A DNA stretch of 19,498 bases from JADJYF01 sp043782755. Its GTDB lineage: Bacteria > Pseudomonadota > Gammaproteobacteria > Ga0077536. Below, in pieces: positions 1 to 7,771 of the stretch. The stretch is taken from positions 1-19,498 of the forward strand of contig JAYWAC010000026.1 in NCBI GenBank assembly GCA_043782755.1. Direction: 5' to 3'. Positions within the stretch are counted from its first letter, which is position 1. The number at the start of each line of letters is the position of its first letter. A model generated the notes under the pieces. It was given only the letters and a program-made list of their open reading frames with translations, made no database searches and was not told the DNA's origin. Position numbers and translations under genes: made by a program.

Positions 1-1
1 C

Positions 2-370
2 TCTTGGTACACGTCCCTCATCAAACCCCCATTCAATCCTCCGAACTGGCTTTTTGGTCCGGTGTGGACCGTGCTCTACGTGATTATCGGCGTGGTCGGC
101 TGGCGCACGTGGCGTCTTGATCATGTCGGCTTGGGCATGAAACTGTGGTGGGCACAAATGGCTTTTAATTTCGCTTGGTCACCGATATTTTTCAGTGCGC
201 ATCAGATGGGACTGGCGCTGTGCGTCATTGCTGCGATGCTAGCCACCATCGCCACTTTCATTATCGTCAGCTGGCGGCGCGACCCCATCGCCGCCCGCCT
301 CTTCCTGCCCTATTGCGCATGGGTCTCGTTCGCGACGGTATTGAACGGCGCACTGTTCGATTTGAATTGA
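2..370 (+). CDS. tspO: TspO/MBR family tryptophan-rich sensory protein (5' end outside window)
   Basis: This is the C-terminal part, about 122 residues, of a TspO/MBR protein, a small membrane protein of five helices that binds porphyrins and related ligands. The reading frame is open from the window edge, so the start lies upstream; the family is usually 150-170 residues, so perhaps 35-45 are missing. The visible part begins with the family signature around KPPFNPPNWLFGPVWTVLY, has several hydrophobic helices including the segment WWAQMAFNFAWSPIFF, and ends with a motif close to the usual WVxFAxxLNxxxxxLN ending (here WVSFATVLNGALFDLN). Family knowledge: TspO has been linked to tetrapyrrole, oxygen and stress responses. 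The physiological ligand here cannot be read from the sequence. The identification is firm; the role is not. Confidence 0.9.
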   Translation, partial: SWYTSLIKPPFNPPNWLFGPVWTVLYVIIGVVGWRTWRLDHVGLGMKLWWAQMAFNFAWSPIFFSAHQMGLALCVIAAMLATIATFIIVSWRRDPIAARLFLPYCAWVSFATVLNGALFDLN

Positions 371-806
371 AGTCATCCCGCGTGCGCCTGGCCGCGCGAC
401 GTAGTGTTTCGAGCGATTCGAATCGACAAAGTCAAGCGTCTCAAAGACCACGAAAAGTGCTTGCACGAATCATGAATATGTACCGATTTCAAGCCTCGCG
501 AGCGAGCGCTTATACACACCTCGTCTGGTGCTTGACAGATTCGTTAAATTACTTCTCAGGAAGTCGCTGCGGGCGTTCGTCAGACCGACTAAGCTATTGA
601 AATTGATAAAAATGCACTAATCGGCGAAATTTTGGCCAATCTAATGAAATGCGCCCTCGTAACAGCCCATTCGGTGAGCTGTACGCAATTCATCAACAAA
701 GTTACCCACAGCATCTGTGAGTAAACAGAAAGGGATTTCGAAATCAAAGAGCAGGAGCGAAAATTCGAGACTCAACGGAACCTATCGGCGCTATTGGACG
801 GTATCG
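371..806. other. Intergenic region without a recognised gene
   Basis: About 435 bases between tspO and the small secreted-protein pair. The middle part (about 540-660) is richer in A+T than the genes around it, which suits a promoter region. A perfect TTGACA lies at 532-537, but no convincing -10 box follows at 16-18 bases. A short inverted repeat CACAG-CAT-CTGTG lies at 707-719. Open frames through this stretch (for example 472-600) have no ribosome binding site and no family resemblance. The frame of the next gene is open back to a GTG at 717, but that extension encodes a basic, low-complexity stretch unlikely to be translated. Confidence 0.5.
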
Positions 807-1196
807 ATGGCGGCCTTACACTCGCCTGTGATGGCCTTCTCTCCCCGCAAGCGTGTGCCGCTCCTCGCCCTGGCGTGTCTAGGCGCACTGACATCGTTCG
901 CTGGCGCCGCGACGAACTCCGTTGAACAGCAGGCAACCAGTTTCCTTGAGTTCCAATCGGAAGCCGACGGCCGCTGCCAGATCCTGAGCGAAGGCGGCAA
1001 GCTGCGAGTGCTCTACAACCGCCATGCAAGTCGCGCCATCAACTATCGTCTGATTCGTGTGTTCGGCGACAGTCATCAGCAAGGTCGGGTGGCCGGAACG
1101 GCGCCGGCCGGCGGCGAGCCCGTCCCACTGGGCTGCACCCAGGTCAATGGCCGACCTCAGGATTGGCAGCTCGAACGTGCCACATTTATCCCCTAG
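807..1196 (+). CDS. Small secreted protein of unknown function
   Basis: I do not recognise the family. With the ATG at 807 the protein has 129 residues; a second ATG at 831 gives 121 residues and a textbook signal peptide (n-region with RKR, hydrophobic core VPLLALACLGAL, cleavage probably near FAGAA). A GGACGG lies five bases before the 807 ATG; the 831 ATG has no visible ribosome binding site. The mature part is about 95 residues, contains two cysteines (in GRCQIL and LGCTQV) that could form a disulfide, and has no membrane segment. It is predicted to be periplasmic or secreted. The stop codon overlaps the ribosome binding site of the next small secreted protein, so the two are probably co-translated. 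The existence of the gene is likely but not certain, because nothing but the signal peptide and the context supports it. Confidence 0.6.
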   Translation: MAALHSPVMAFSPRKRVPLLALACLGALTSFAGAATNSVEQQATSFLEFQSEADGRCQILSEGGKLRVLYNRHASRAINYRLIRVFGDSHQQGRVAGTAPAGGEPVPLGCTQVNGRPQDWQLERATFIP

Positions 1197-1205
1197 GAAT
1201 CCGCC

Positions 1206-1586
1206 ATGCGTTTACCTGTCCTTGTCGTGATTTTCTTGCTCGGCTTGCTGCCTGCCTTGGTCTTCGCCGAGGGCGAAGGAGAAGCGCCCGGCGAGCGCTC
1301 GCCGGGCGACATGACTATCGACGAGCGCGCCCAGATGATGCAATCGACCAATGACTACAACAATTGCGTGTACAAGCAGGCGACCGACAAGATCGACAGT
1401 GACCCGGATATCCGCCGTATCGCCGACCATGCCCTCGGCGCCTGCCAGCCGCAGCTTGAGGCCCTGCAGAATCGGATTAAGGGCTGGAAATTCCCGGAAT
1501 ACTTTGCCAGTGGTTTCGCGCGCTCAGTGCGTGATCGCGCGGCACGCAACATTCTGCCGGAGTTGGCCACTCGCAAGGGAAACTAG
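1206..1586 (+). CDS. Small secreted helical protein of unknown function
   Basis: A 126-residue protein with a clear signal peptide: MRLPVLVVIFLLGLLPALVFA, cleaved probably after Ala21. The mature protein starts with an acidic glycine/glutamate-rich stretch and continues as a probably helical domain with two cysteines (Cys54 in NNCVY, Cys80 in LGACQ) spaced 26 residues apart, a pattern compatible with a helical hairpin held by one disulfide. The C-terminal third is basic. The ATG is preceded by AGGAA (1195-1199), which overlaps the TAG stop of the upstream gene, a strong hint of translational coupling. I do not recognise a family and assign no function. It ends 33 bases from the convergent rppH with no visible terminator between. 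Confidence 0.75.
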   Translation: MRLPVLVVIFLLGLLPALVFAEGEGEAPGERSPGDMTIDERAQMMQSTNDYNNCVYKQATDKIDSDPDIRRIADHALGACQPQLEALQNRIKGWKFPEYFASGFARSVRDRAARNILPELATRKGN

Positions 1587-1619
1587 TCAGGGGAAGGAAA
1601 ACGTCGAGCGAAGCCGCAA

Positions 1620-2144
1620 TCAGGAGGAGCCGGGAATATCGCGGGCGTCGGTGGTGACATCGAGCCCAGCTAGTCCTGCAACGAAATCGGAAAACTCGTG
1701 CAGCGCGCGTTCATACACATTACGTTTGAAAGGCACGACGAAACCCAGCGGATCCCAGTAATCAACCCAGCGCCAGGCATCAAACTCAGGATCTTCGGCG
1801 CTATCGAGGCACAGCAGCGCTTCATCGGCGCGGAACTTCAGCAGAAACCAGATCTGCTTCTGACCGATGCACAGCGGTAGCTGGTTGTAACGGATGTAAC
1901 GCTTAGGCAAGCGATAGCGCAGCCAGCCCTTGGTCGAGCCTAGCAACTCGACGTGCTCAGGGTTCAAACCGACCTCCTCCTTGAGCTCGCGATACATGGC
2001 CGCTTCGGGGCTTTCGTGACGATTGATGCCGCCTTGCGGAAATTGCCAGGCCGACATGCCGATGCGCCGCCCACAGAACACCTGACCGCGCTCGTTCAGA
2101 AGAACGATGCCGACATTCGACCGAAATCCGTATTTGTCGATCAT
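1620..2144 (-). CDS. rppH: RNA pyrophosphohydrolase RppH (Nudix family)
   Basis: A 174-residue Nudix hydrolase, the same length as E. coli RppH (176). RppH removes pyrophosphate from the 5' triphosphate end of transcripts, which starts 5'-end-dependent mRNA decay by RNase E. The start MIDKYGFRSNVGIVLLN and the segment WQFPQGGI are typical. The complete Nudix box GX5EX7REUXEEXGU is at residues 38-60 (G38, E44, R52, E53, E56, E57, G59), giving the metal-binding glutamates. Further matches to RppH are WLRYRLPKR, CIGQKQIWFLL and the EFDAWRWVDYW region. The C-terminal tail after residue 160 is variable in the family. It is a single gene with its own likely promoter in the gap to the mdh terminator. 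Identification is very secure. Confidence 0.96.
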   Translation of the reverse strand: MIDKYGFRSNVGIVLLNERGQVFCGRRIGMSAWQFPQGGINRHESPEAAMYRELKEEVGLNPEHVELLGSTKGWLRYRLPKRYIRYNQLPLCIGQKQIWFLLKFRADEALLCLDSAEDPEFDAWRWVDYWDPLGFVVPFKRNVYERALHEFSDFVAGLAGLDVTTDARDIPGSS

Positions 2145-2188
2145 GGCCTGGGGTCACAATAGTGTGCATCGCCGAGTTCGGCGCTTCG

Positions 2189-2217
2189 ATTTTGTACAAT
2201 GCCAGTCGGATGTTCAA
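2189..2217 (-). promoter_or_regulatory. Candidate sigma-70 promoter of rppH
   Basis: On the minus strand a TTGAAC (2212-2217) and a CAAAAT (2189-2194) are separated by exactly 17 bases. Each box matches four of six consensus positions. Transcription would start near 2182, about 38 bases before the rppH start codon. The promoter lies downstream of the mdh terminator, so rppH would not depend on mdh transcription. This is inferred from sequence only. Confidence 0.35.
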
Positions 2218-2236
2218 CCGGGTTGGCGCGACCAAC

Positions 2237-2263
2237 AAAAAAGGCGCCAGAGGCGCCTTTTTT
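2237..2263 (-). terminator. Intrinsic terminator after mdh (symmetrical)
   Basis: The sequence A6-GGCGCC-AGA-GGCGCC-T6 forms a six-base-pair all-GC stem with a three-base loop, flanked by A and T runs that extend the stem. It begins 20 bases after the mdh stop codon. Because it is symmetrical, it works on paper in both directions, but on the plus strand there is no gene that would need it. It separates mdh from the rppH promoter. Confidence 0.9.
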
Positions 2264-2283
2264 GTGTCGAAATCGCGCGCTAC

Positions 2284-3264
2284 TCAGCCCAACAGCTGCG
2301 CGATGGCGACGCTCTCTTCCTTAAGCTCGGCGGCGGTGGCGTCCATACGCTTGCGGCTGAACTCGTCAACCGGCAAGCCCTGTACGATGCTGTACTTGCC
2401 ACCGCTGCAGGTGACCGGGAAGGAATACATCATGCTCTTCTCGATGCCATAGCTGCCGTCGCTGGCGATACCCATGCTGACCCAATCGCCTTCCGGCGTG
2501 CCCAGCACCCAGTCACGCATGTGCTCAAGCGCGGCGTTGGCAGCCGAGGCGGCGCTGGACGCACCACGCGCGTCGATGATCTCGGCGCCACGCTTGGCGA
2601 CGCGTGGAATGTAGTCGTTCTCGTACCAGGGACGCTCGACGCAGGACAGCGCGGCCTTGCCGGCGATGGTGGCCTGGCTGAGATCCGGGTACTGAGTGGT
2701 CGAGTGGTTGCCCCAGATGGTGACCTTCTTAATGTTGGACACTGCGGTGCCCGTCTTGGCCGCGAGCTGCGCCTTAGCGCGGTTGTGGTCGAGACGGGTC
2801 ATGGCGGTGAACTGGGTCGGCGCGATATCGGGCGCACTCTTCATGCAAGTCCAGGCGTTAGTATTGGCCGGATTGCCGACCACAATCACCTTGATGTCAC
2901 GCGCGGCATGGTCGTTGATGGCCTTGCCCTGCACTTTGAAGATACCGCCATTGGCGGCCAGCAGATCGCTGCGCTCCATGCCCGGACCGCGCGGACGAGC
3001 GCCGACCAGCAAAGCAACCTGGGCGTTCTTGAAGGCGACATTTGGATCGTCGCTCATCTCGATGCTCTGTAACAGCGGCAACGCGCAGTCATCGAGTTCC
3101 ATGGCCACGCCGTTCAACGCTTTCATGGCCGGTGTCACTTCCAACAACTGAAGGATCACGGGTTGGTCGCGGCCGAGCATTTCACCCGCAGCGATGCGGA
3201 ACAACAGGGCATAGGAAATCTGACCAGCGGCGCCGGTCACGGTTACTCTTACGGGGGACTTCAT
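2284..3264 (-). CDS. mdh: Malate dehydrogenase (NAD-dependent)
   Basis: A 326-residue malate dehydrogenase, which interconverts malate and oxaloacetate in the TCA cycle. It belongs to the LDH/MDH superfamily, in the group found in Burkholderia and Xanthomonas, not the E. coli type. Seen in order: the nucleotide-binding loop GAAGQI (residues 11-16), MELDDC, the mobile active-site loop with substrate arginines in GARPRGPGMERSDLL, GNPANTNA, the catalytic aspartate in RLDHNRA, the catalytic histidine in WGNHS, and GLPVDEFSRKRMD near the end. The ATG at 3264 is chosen because AAGGA lies about ten bases upstream; a GTG at 3273 would sit directly on that site. It is divergent from sucA across a 425-base regulatory gap and ends in a strong terminator. 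Confidence 0.96.
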   Translation of the reverse strand: MKSPVRVTVTGAAGQISYALLFRIAAGEMLGRDQPVILQLLEVTPAMKALNGVAMELDDCALPLLQSIEMSDDPNVAFKNAQVALLVGARPRGPGMERSDLLAANGGIFKVQGKAINDHAARDIKVIVVGNPANTNAWTCMKSAPDIAPTQFTAMTRLDHNRAKAQLAAKTGTAVSNIKKVTIWGNHSTTQYPDLSQATIAGKAALSCVERPWYENDYIPRVAKRGAEIIDARGASSAASAANAALEHMRDWVLGTPEGDWVSMGIASDGSYGIEKSMMYSFPVTCSGGKYSIVQGLPVDEFSRKRMDATAAELKEESVAIAQLLG

Positions 3265-3689
3265 GGCAGTCACGTCCTTTCAATCACGTGTTATTCAAAG
3301 AGGTAATCGGGTGCGTCGCAGGTTGACCACGGTCACGACCTGCATGGATGTTCTGATCTATCGCGCCGCCGTGGGACGTAGGTAAAGAAGCAGGGCTCGA
3401 TGAACCCCTTGCTCGCTGCACCGTCACTGGCCCGGCGCAGCCGCTCCGCGACGACAGAGAGCTAGCATACCGTCCCGTTTGTTGGGCGAGCAAGGCGTGC
3501 GGGCCGCCGAGCCCTTTGGTGGTTGGACCATCAAAGGCACCGAATTGGCGCAGGCCTTATTAATGACATTGCAAGACCGATGATCAAAGATCGTTAAAAC
3601 CTGTGCCGATAAGCGGCCGCAATGGCGGAACTGTTGTTCGCGCCCCAGTCATATCGATGACAACCTCGGATCACCCTGAAGGAATCCCG
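3265..3689. other. Divergent regulatory region between mdh and sucA
   Basis: 425 bases without a gene. It must hold the promoters of mdh (leftward) and sucA (rightward), but I find no clear -35/-10 pair for either. Visible elements: a TGC-N3-GCA motif at 3312-3320; next to it the palindrome TGACC-AC-GGTCA at 3324-3335; a hairpin of 11 base pairs with a three-base loop at 3513-3537 (one G-T pair); and the short palindrome GATC-AAA-GATC near 3585. The sucA frame is open upstream to 3603, but the good ribosome binding site before 3690 marks the real start. Confidence 0.55.
3513..3537 (+). repeat. Inverted repeat (11-bp stem) upstream of sucA
   Basis: CCTTTGGTGGT and ACCATCAAAGG face each other across the loop TGG. 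The stem has 11 pairs, one of them G-T, so it is perfect as RNA on the plus strand. No T run follows, so it is not a typical terminator. It lies about 150 bases before sucA and could be a leader structure or an operator. No function can be assigned. Confidence 0.5.
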
Positions 3690-6527
3690 ATGACTCAGCC
3701 TCCTTCATGTCTCTTCAGTGCCAACGCGCCGTTCCTGGAAGAGCTCTACGAAACCTACCTCAGCGACCCGGCCAAGATCAGCGACGAGTGGCGTGCCTAT
3801 TTCGACACCCTTCAGGATGACCAGAGCGAGGAGCGACGTGACGTCCGCCATTCTGAGGTGCGCGACCGCATGCTGGCCGTGGCGGTAGCGCCTAAGGGTG
3901 CGCCTGTGACCGTGGTTCGCGACAACGCCCAGAACGCTGCCAAGCAGGTCGCGGTCCTGCAGCTGATCAATGCCTACCGTTTTCGTGGCCATCGCCAAGC
4001 CAACCTCGATCCTCTGAATCAATACGAACGGCCGGTAGTGGCCGAACTCGATCCGGCCTTTCACGGCCTGACCGAAGCTGACATGGACGTGGTGTTCAAC
4101 ACCGGCTCCCTGCAAGGCCCTGACCAGGCGACGCTGCGTGACATTCTCGACATCGTCCGCACTACTTACTGCGGCACCATCGGCGCCGAATACATGCATA
4201 TCGTCGAGACCAGCCAGAAGCGCTGGATTCAACAGCGCCTGGAAGTCTGCCGCGCCAAACCCAATTTCGACGCGGCCAAGCGCAAGACTCTACTCGAACG
4301 CGTCATCGCAGCCGGCTCACTGGAAGAATATCTGCACACCAAGTACGTCGGTCAGAAGCGCTTTTCGCTCGAAGGCGGCGAGTCAACCATCGCGCTGCTC
4401 GATCAAATGGTCGAGGACGCCGGCCGGCATGGTTTGAAGGAATGCGTTGTGGGTATGGCCCATCGCGGCCGCCTCAATGTGCTGGTCAACATCGTCGGCA
4501 AGCATCCGTCCAAGCTGTTCGCCGAGTTCGAAGGCAAAGGCCCAAAGGAAACGCGCTCGGGCGACGTCAAATATCACATGGGTTTCTCGTCTGACATTCA
4601 GACTGACAGCGGCCCGGTGCATCTGACCTTGGCCTTCAATCCCTCACATCTCGAAATCATCGACCCGGTGGTCGAGGGTTCGGTGCGCGCACGCCAGGAT
4701 CGACGCCAGGACAACGAACGCAATCAGGTGCTAGCGCTGCTGATCCACGGCGACGCCGCTTTCGCCGGGCAGGGTGTGGTAATGGAAACCTTGAACCTGT
4801 CGCAGACGCGCGGCTACATGACCGGCGGCACGGTACACGTCATCATCAACAACCAGATCGGCTTCACCACCAGCGACCCGCTCGATTCACGTTCGACGCT
4901 GTACTGCACCGACGTCGCGAAAATGGTCCAGGCGCCGATCTTCCACGTCAATGGCGACGACCCGGAAGCGGTCGCCATGGCAGCGCGCATCGCGCTGGAT
5001 TTCCGCATGGAATTCAACAAGGAAGTTGTGATCGACTTGATCTGCTATCGCAAGCACGGTCACAGCGAAGCCGATGAACCGGCCGCGACCCAACCCATCA
5101 TGTATCAACACATCCGCAATCATCCGGGCGTGCGCAAGATTTACACCGACAAGCTGGTCAGCGCCGGTGTCATCAAGCCTGGCGAGGCCGAGGCCATGGC
5201 GGCGCGTTACATCGATGCGCTGGAGAACAACGAAGTTGTATCGCGGCCGCACGCGCCGGCGGCAGATGCCCGTTACGCCATCAATTTCGATCCCTTCCGT
5301 GGCATCAACTGGCGTCATGCAACCACTACCGCGATCAGCGCGGAGCGCGTCAAGCGCCTCGGCGAGCGTTTCAATACCGTGCCGGAAAACTTCACTCTGC
5401 ATCGTGCCGTTACGCGCGTACTCGCCGACCGTCAGGCGATGGCGGCAGGTGAAAAATCCTTTGACTGGGGTTTTGCCGAGACGCTGGCCTATGCGACCTT
5501 ACTCAGCGACGGTTGCCCGGTGCGTATTTCGGGCCAGGACAGCGGTCGTGGAACGTTCTTTCATCGTCACGCCGTGATACACGACCAGAAAACCGGCGAA
5601 ACCTATCTGCCCTTGCAAAATCTTTCCGCTGACCAGGCCAGCTTCCTGGTCATCAACTCCACACTGTCAGAAGAAGCCGTGCTCGGCTTCGAATACGGCT
5701 ATGCCAGCGCTGAACCTAACTCGCTTGTGATCTGGGAAGCGCAGTTCGGCGATTTCGCCAATGGCGCGCAAGTGGTTATCGATCAGTTCATCGCTTCCAG
5801 CGAAGAGAAATGGGGACGCTACTGCGGCTTGGTGATGTTGTTGCCGCACGGCTATGACGGCCAAGGCCCTGAGCATTCCTCGGCGCGTCTTGAGCGTTAT
5901 CTGCAACTGTGCGCCGAAGACAATATGCAGGTCTGCTATCCGACTACGCCGGCACAGATGTTCCATATGCTGCGTCGCCAGCAGGTACGCCCCTATCGCA
6001 AGCCGCTGGTGGTGATGAGCCCCAAGAGTCTGCTACGACATCGTCTCTCGGTGTCGCCGCTTGCGGAGATCACCCATGGTCAATTCCAGGCCGTGATCGA
6101 CGAGGTCGACAAGCTCGACAATTCCAAGGTCAAACGCATCCTCGCGTGCAGCGGCAAGGTCTATTTCGATCTACTCGACGCGCGTCGCGAACACGACATC
6201 GAGGATTGCGCGATCATCCGTCTCGAACAGCTCTACCCGTTTCCGAAAGATGAAATGCAGGCGACGCTTGCGCAATACCCTAACGCCACGGAATTGGTGT
6301 GGGTACAGGAAGAGCCGCGCAATCAGGGCGCCTGGTCGATGCTATTGTCGGCTCGACATTTGCGCGGCTGCATAGACGAACACAAGTCACTGACTTGCGT
6401 GGCGCGTCCCTATTCCGCCTCGCCGGCGGTCGGCTACGCGTCCCTGCATCTCGAACAACAGCAAACCATCATCGCCGAAGCGCTGAGCCTGTCGCAGCGT
6501 CAGACCCAACAAAAGAAATCCGCGTGA
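3690..6527 (+). CDS. sucA: 2-oxoglutarate dehydrogenase E1 component
   Basis: A 945-residue thiamine-diphosphate enzyme that decarboxylates 2-oxoglutarate and passes the succinyl group to the lipoyl arm of SucB; E. coli SucA has 933 residues. Seen in order: N-terminal E2-binding segment with FLEELYETYLSDP (15-27), MAHRGRLNVL with H258, YHMGFSSD with H296, FNPSHLE, the cofactor region HGDAAFAGQG (353-362) and NNQIGFTT, GDDPEAV, then in the C-terminal half SGQDSGRGTFFHRH, DQFIASSEEKW, HGYDGQGPEHSS and MSPKSLLRH. The ATG at 3690 has AAGGA six bases upstream and matches the family N terminus; in-frame starts further up (3603) would add an unrelated 29 residues. First gene of the sucA-sucB-lpd operon; sucB follows after 39 bases. 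Confidence 0.98.
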   Translation: MTQPPSCLFSANAPFLEELYETYLSDPAKISDEWRAYFDTLQDDQSEERRDVRHSEVRDRMLAVAVAPKGAPVTVVRDNAQNAAKQVAVLQLINAYRFRGHRQANLDPLNQYERPVVAELDPAFHGLTEADMDVVFNTGSLQGPDQATLRDILDIVRTTYCGTIGAEYMHIVETSQKRWIQQRLEVCRAKPNFDAAKRKTLLERVIAAGSLEEYLHTKYVGQKRFSLEGGESTIALLDQMVEDAGRHGLKECVVGMAHRGRLNVLVNIVGKHPSKLFAEFEGKGPKETRSGDVKYHMGFSSDIQTDSGPVHLTLAFNPSHLEIIDPVVEGSVRARQDRRQDNERNQVLALLIHGDAAFAGQGVVMETLNLSQTRGYMTGGTVHVIINNQIGFTTSDPLDSRSTLYCTDVAKMVQAPIFHVNGDDPEAVAMAARIALDFRMEFNKEVVIDLICYRKHGHSEADEPAATQPIMYQHIRNHPGVRKIYTDKLVSAGVIKPGEAEAMAARYIDALENNEVVSRPHAPAADARYAINFDPFRGINWRHATTTAISAERVKRLGERFNTVPENFTLHRAVTRVLADRQAMAAGEKSFDWGFAETLAYATLLSDGCPVRISGQDSGRGTFFHRHAVIHDQKTGETYLPLQNLSADQASFLVINSTLSEEAVLGFEYGYASAEPNSLVIWEAQFGDFANGAQVVIDQFIASSEEKWGRYCGLVMLLPHGYDGQGPEHSSARLERYLQLCAEDNMQVCYPTTPAQMFHMLRRQQVRPYRKPLVVMSPKSLLRHRLSVSPLAEITHGQFQAVIDEVDKLDNSKVKRILACSGKVYFDLLDARREHDIEDCAIIRLEQLYPFPKDEMQATLAQYPNATELVWVQEEPRNQGAWSMLLSARHLRGCIDEHKSLTCVARPYSASPAVGYASLHLEQQQTIIAEALSLSQRQTQQKKSA

Positions 6528-6566
6528 GCTTGCAACGCTCTACGTCCGGCAACCGGGAGAAACATT

Positions 6567-7769
6567 GTGCTAGTTGAAGTAAAAGTGCCTGTGCTGGCGG
6601 AATCCGTGCCCGACGCGACCCTGCTCAACTGGTACAAGCTGGTCGGTGAACGCGTCGAACGCGGTGAGAATCTGATCGATCTCGAAACCGACAAGGTGAC
6701 CCTGGAAATCGCTGCGCCCGAAAGCGGTGTGTTGAAGGAAATCCGCTATCAGACTGGCGAAGTGGTATTGACCAACGACATCCTCGCGGTGATAGATACC
6801 GACGGCGCCGCCGCGAGCGCTGGCCCGGCGGTAGCCCTGGTCGCCGCCGTCACGGCAGCGAGTTCAAACACACCGCAAGCCGGCCCCGCCGCGCGCAAAC
6901 TGGCCGCCGAAGCAGGCATCGATCCCGCCAGCGTGCAGGGCACTGGCAAGGACGGACGCGTGACCAAAGGCGACGTCCTCGCGCACACCAGCAAACCAGC
7001 CGAGACCGCGCGCCCTGCGCCACCCACCCCGGTCCGCGATGTGCAGCCACAGGTGACTGCCGTGAGCGGTCGCGTTGAAGAGCGCGTACCGATGACGCGC
7101 CTGCGCAAGCGCACCGCCGAACGCCTGCTCACCGCCCAACGCGACAACGCGCTGCTCACCACTTTCAACGAAGTGAACATGCAACCAGTGATGGATCTGC
7201 GCAATCGCTTCAAGGGCGATTTCGAAGATCGCTATGGCGTGAAGCTCGGTTTCATGTCGTTCTTCGTCAAGGCGGCGGTCGAAGCACTGAAGAAATTCCC
7301 GGTGGTCAACGCCGCAGTCGATGGCGACGACATCATTTATCACGGCTTCTTCGACATCGGCGTGGCGGTAGGCTCCGAGCGCGGCCTGGTCGTGCCGATT
7401 CTGCGCGATGTCGAACGCATGACCTTCGCTGAAATAGAACGACGCATTCGCGATTTCGGCGAACGAGCGCGCGACGGCAAACTCACCATCGATGAATTAA
7501 CCGGTGGCACCTTCACTATCAGCAACGGTGGTGTATACGGTTCTCTGGTCTCCACGCCGATCATCAATCCACCGCAGAGCGCAATTCTCGGCATGCACAA
7601 GATTCAAGAGCGACCCATTGCCGAGCATGGTCAGGTTGTGATCCGGCCGATGATGTATCTCGCGCTGTCCTACGACCATCGCATCATTGATGGTCGCGAG
7701 GCAGTGCAGTGCCTCGATTCCATGCGCCGTATGCTCGAAGACCCGACCCGCATGCTGCTCGAGATCTAG
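6567..7769 (+). CDS. sucB: 2-oxoglutarate dehydrogenase E2, dihydrolipoyl succinyltransferase
   Basis: A 400-residue core enzyme of the 2-oxoglutarate dehydrogenase complex that transfers succinyl groups from lipoamide to CoA. Domains: lipoyl domain at about 1-78 with the modified lysine K43 in ETDKVTLE; an alanine/proline-rich linker; peripheral-subunit-binding domain at about 105-140 (AARKLAAEAGIDPASVQGTG); second linker; and the catalytic domain from about 170, ending with SYDHRIIDGREAV in which H371 and D375 are the catalytic residues. The start is a GTG at 6567 with GGGAGA six bases upstream; the protein then begins exactly as the lipoyl domain requires. The single lipoyl domain and the succinyltransferase-like motifs separate it from the pyruvate dehydrogenase E2. 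Confidence 0.97.
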   Translation: MLVEVKVPVLAESVPDATLLNWYKLVGERVERGENLIDLETDKVTLEIAAPESGVLKEIRYQTGEVVLTNDILAVIDTDGAAASAGPAVALVAAVTAASSNTPQAGPAARKLAAEAGIDPASVQGTGKDGRVTKGDVLAHTSKPAETARPAPPTPVRDVQPQVTAVSGRVEERVPMTRLRKRTAERLLTAQRDNALLTTFNEVNMQPVMDLRNRFKGDFEDRYGVKLGFMSFFVKAAVEALKKFPVVNAAVDGDDIIYHGFFDIGVAVGSERGLVVPILRDVERMTFAEIERRIRDFGERARDGKLTIDELTGGTFTISNGGVYGSLVSTPIINPPQSAILGMHKIQERPIAEHGQVVIRPMMYLALSYDHRIIDGREAVQCLDSMRRMLEDPTRMLLEI

Positions 7770-7771
7770 AG

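Noticed and set aside
532..560. TTGACA as the -35 box of a promoter for the small secreted proteins.
   Set aside because: No -10-like hexamer is found 16 to 18 bases downstream, so only a bare -35 match remains.
472..600. A possible 42-residue small protein downstream of tspO.
   Set aside because: There is no ribosome binding site, no hydrophobic or other recognisable pattern, and the composition looks like non-coding DNA.
2107..3072. A 321-codon open frame on the plus strand, antisense to mdh and rppH.
   Set aside because: It has no family resemblance or ribosome binding site and mirrors the codon structure of the certain gene mdh on the other strand.
7758..7770. Overlapping XhoI, BglII and XbaI sites, looking like a cloning linker.
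   Set aside because: The bases encode the expected end of SucB (Leu-Glu-Ile-stop) and lead directly into lpd. This is chance, not vector sequence.
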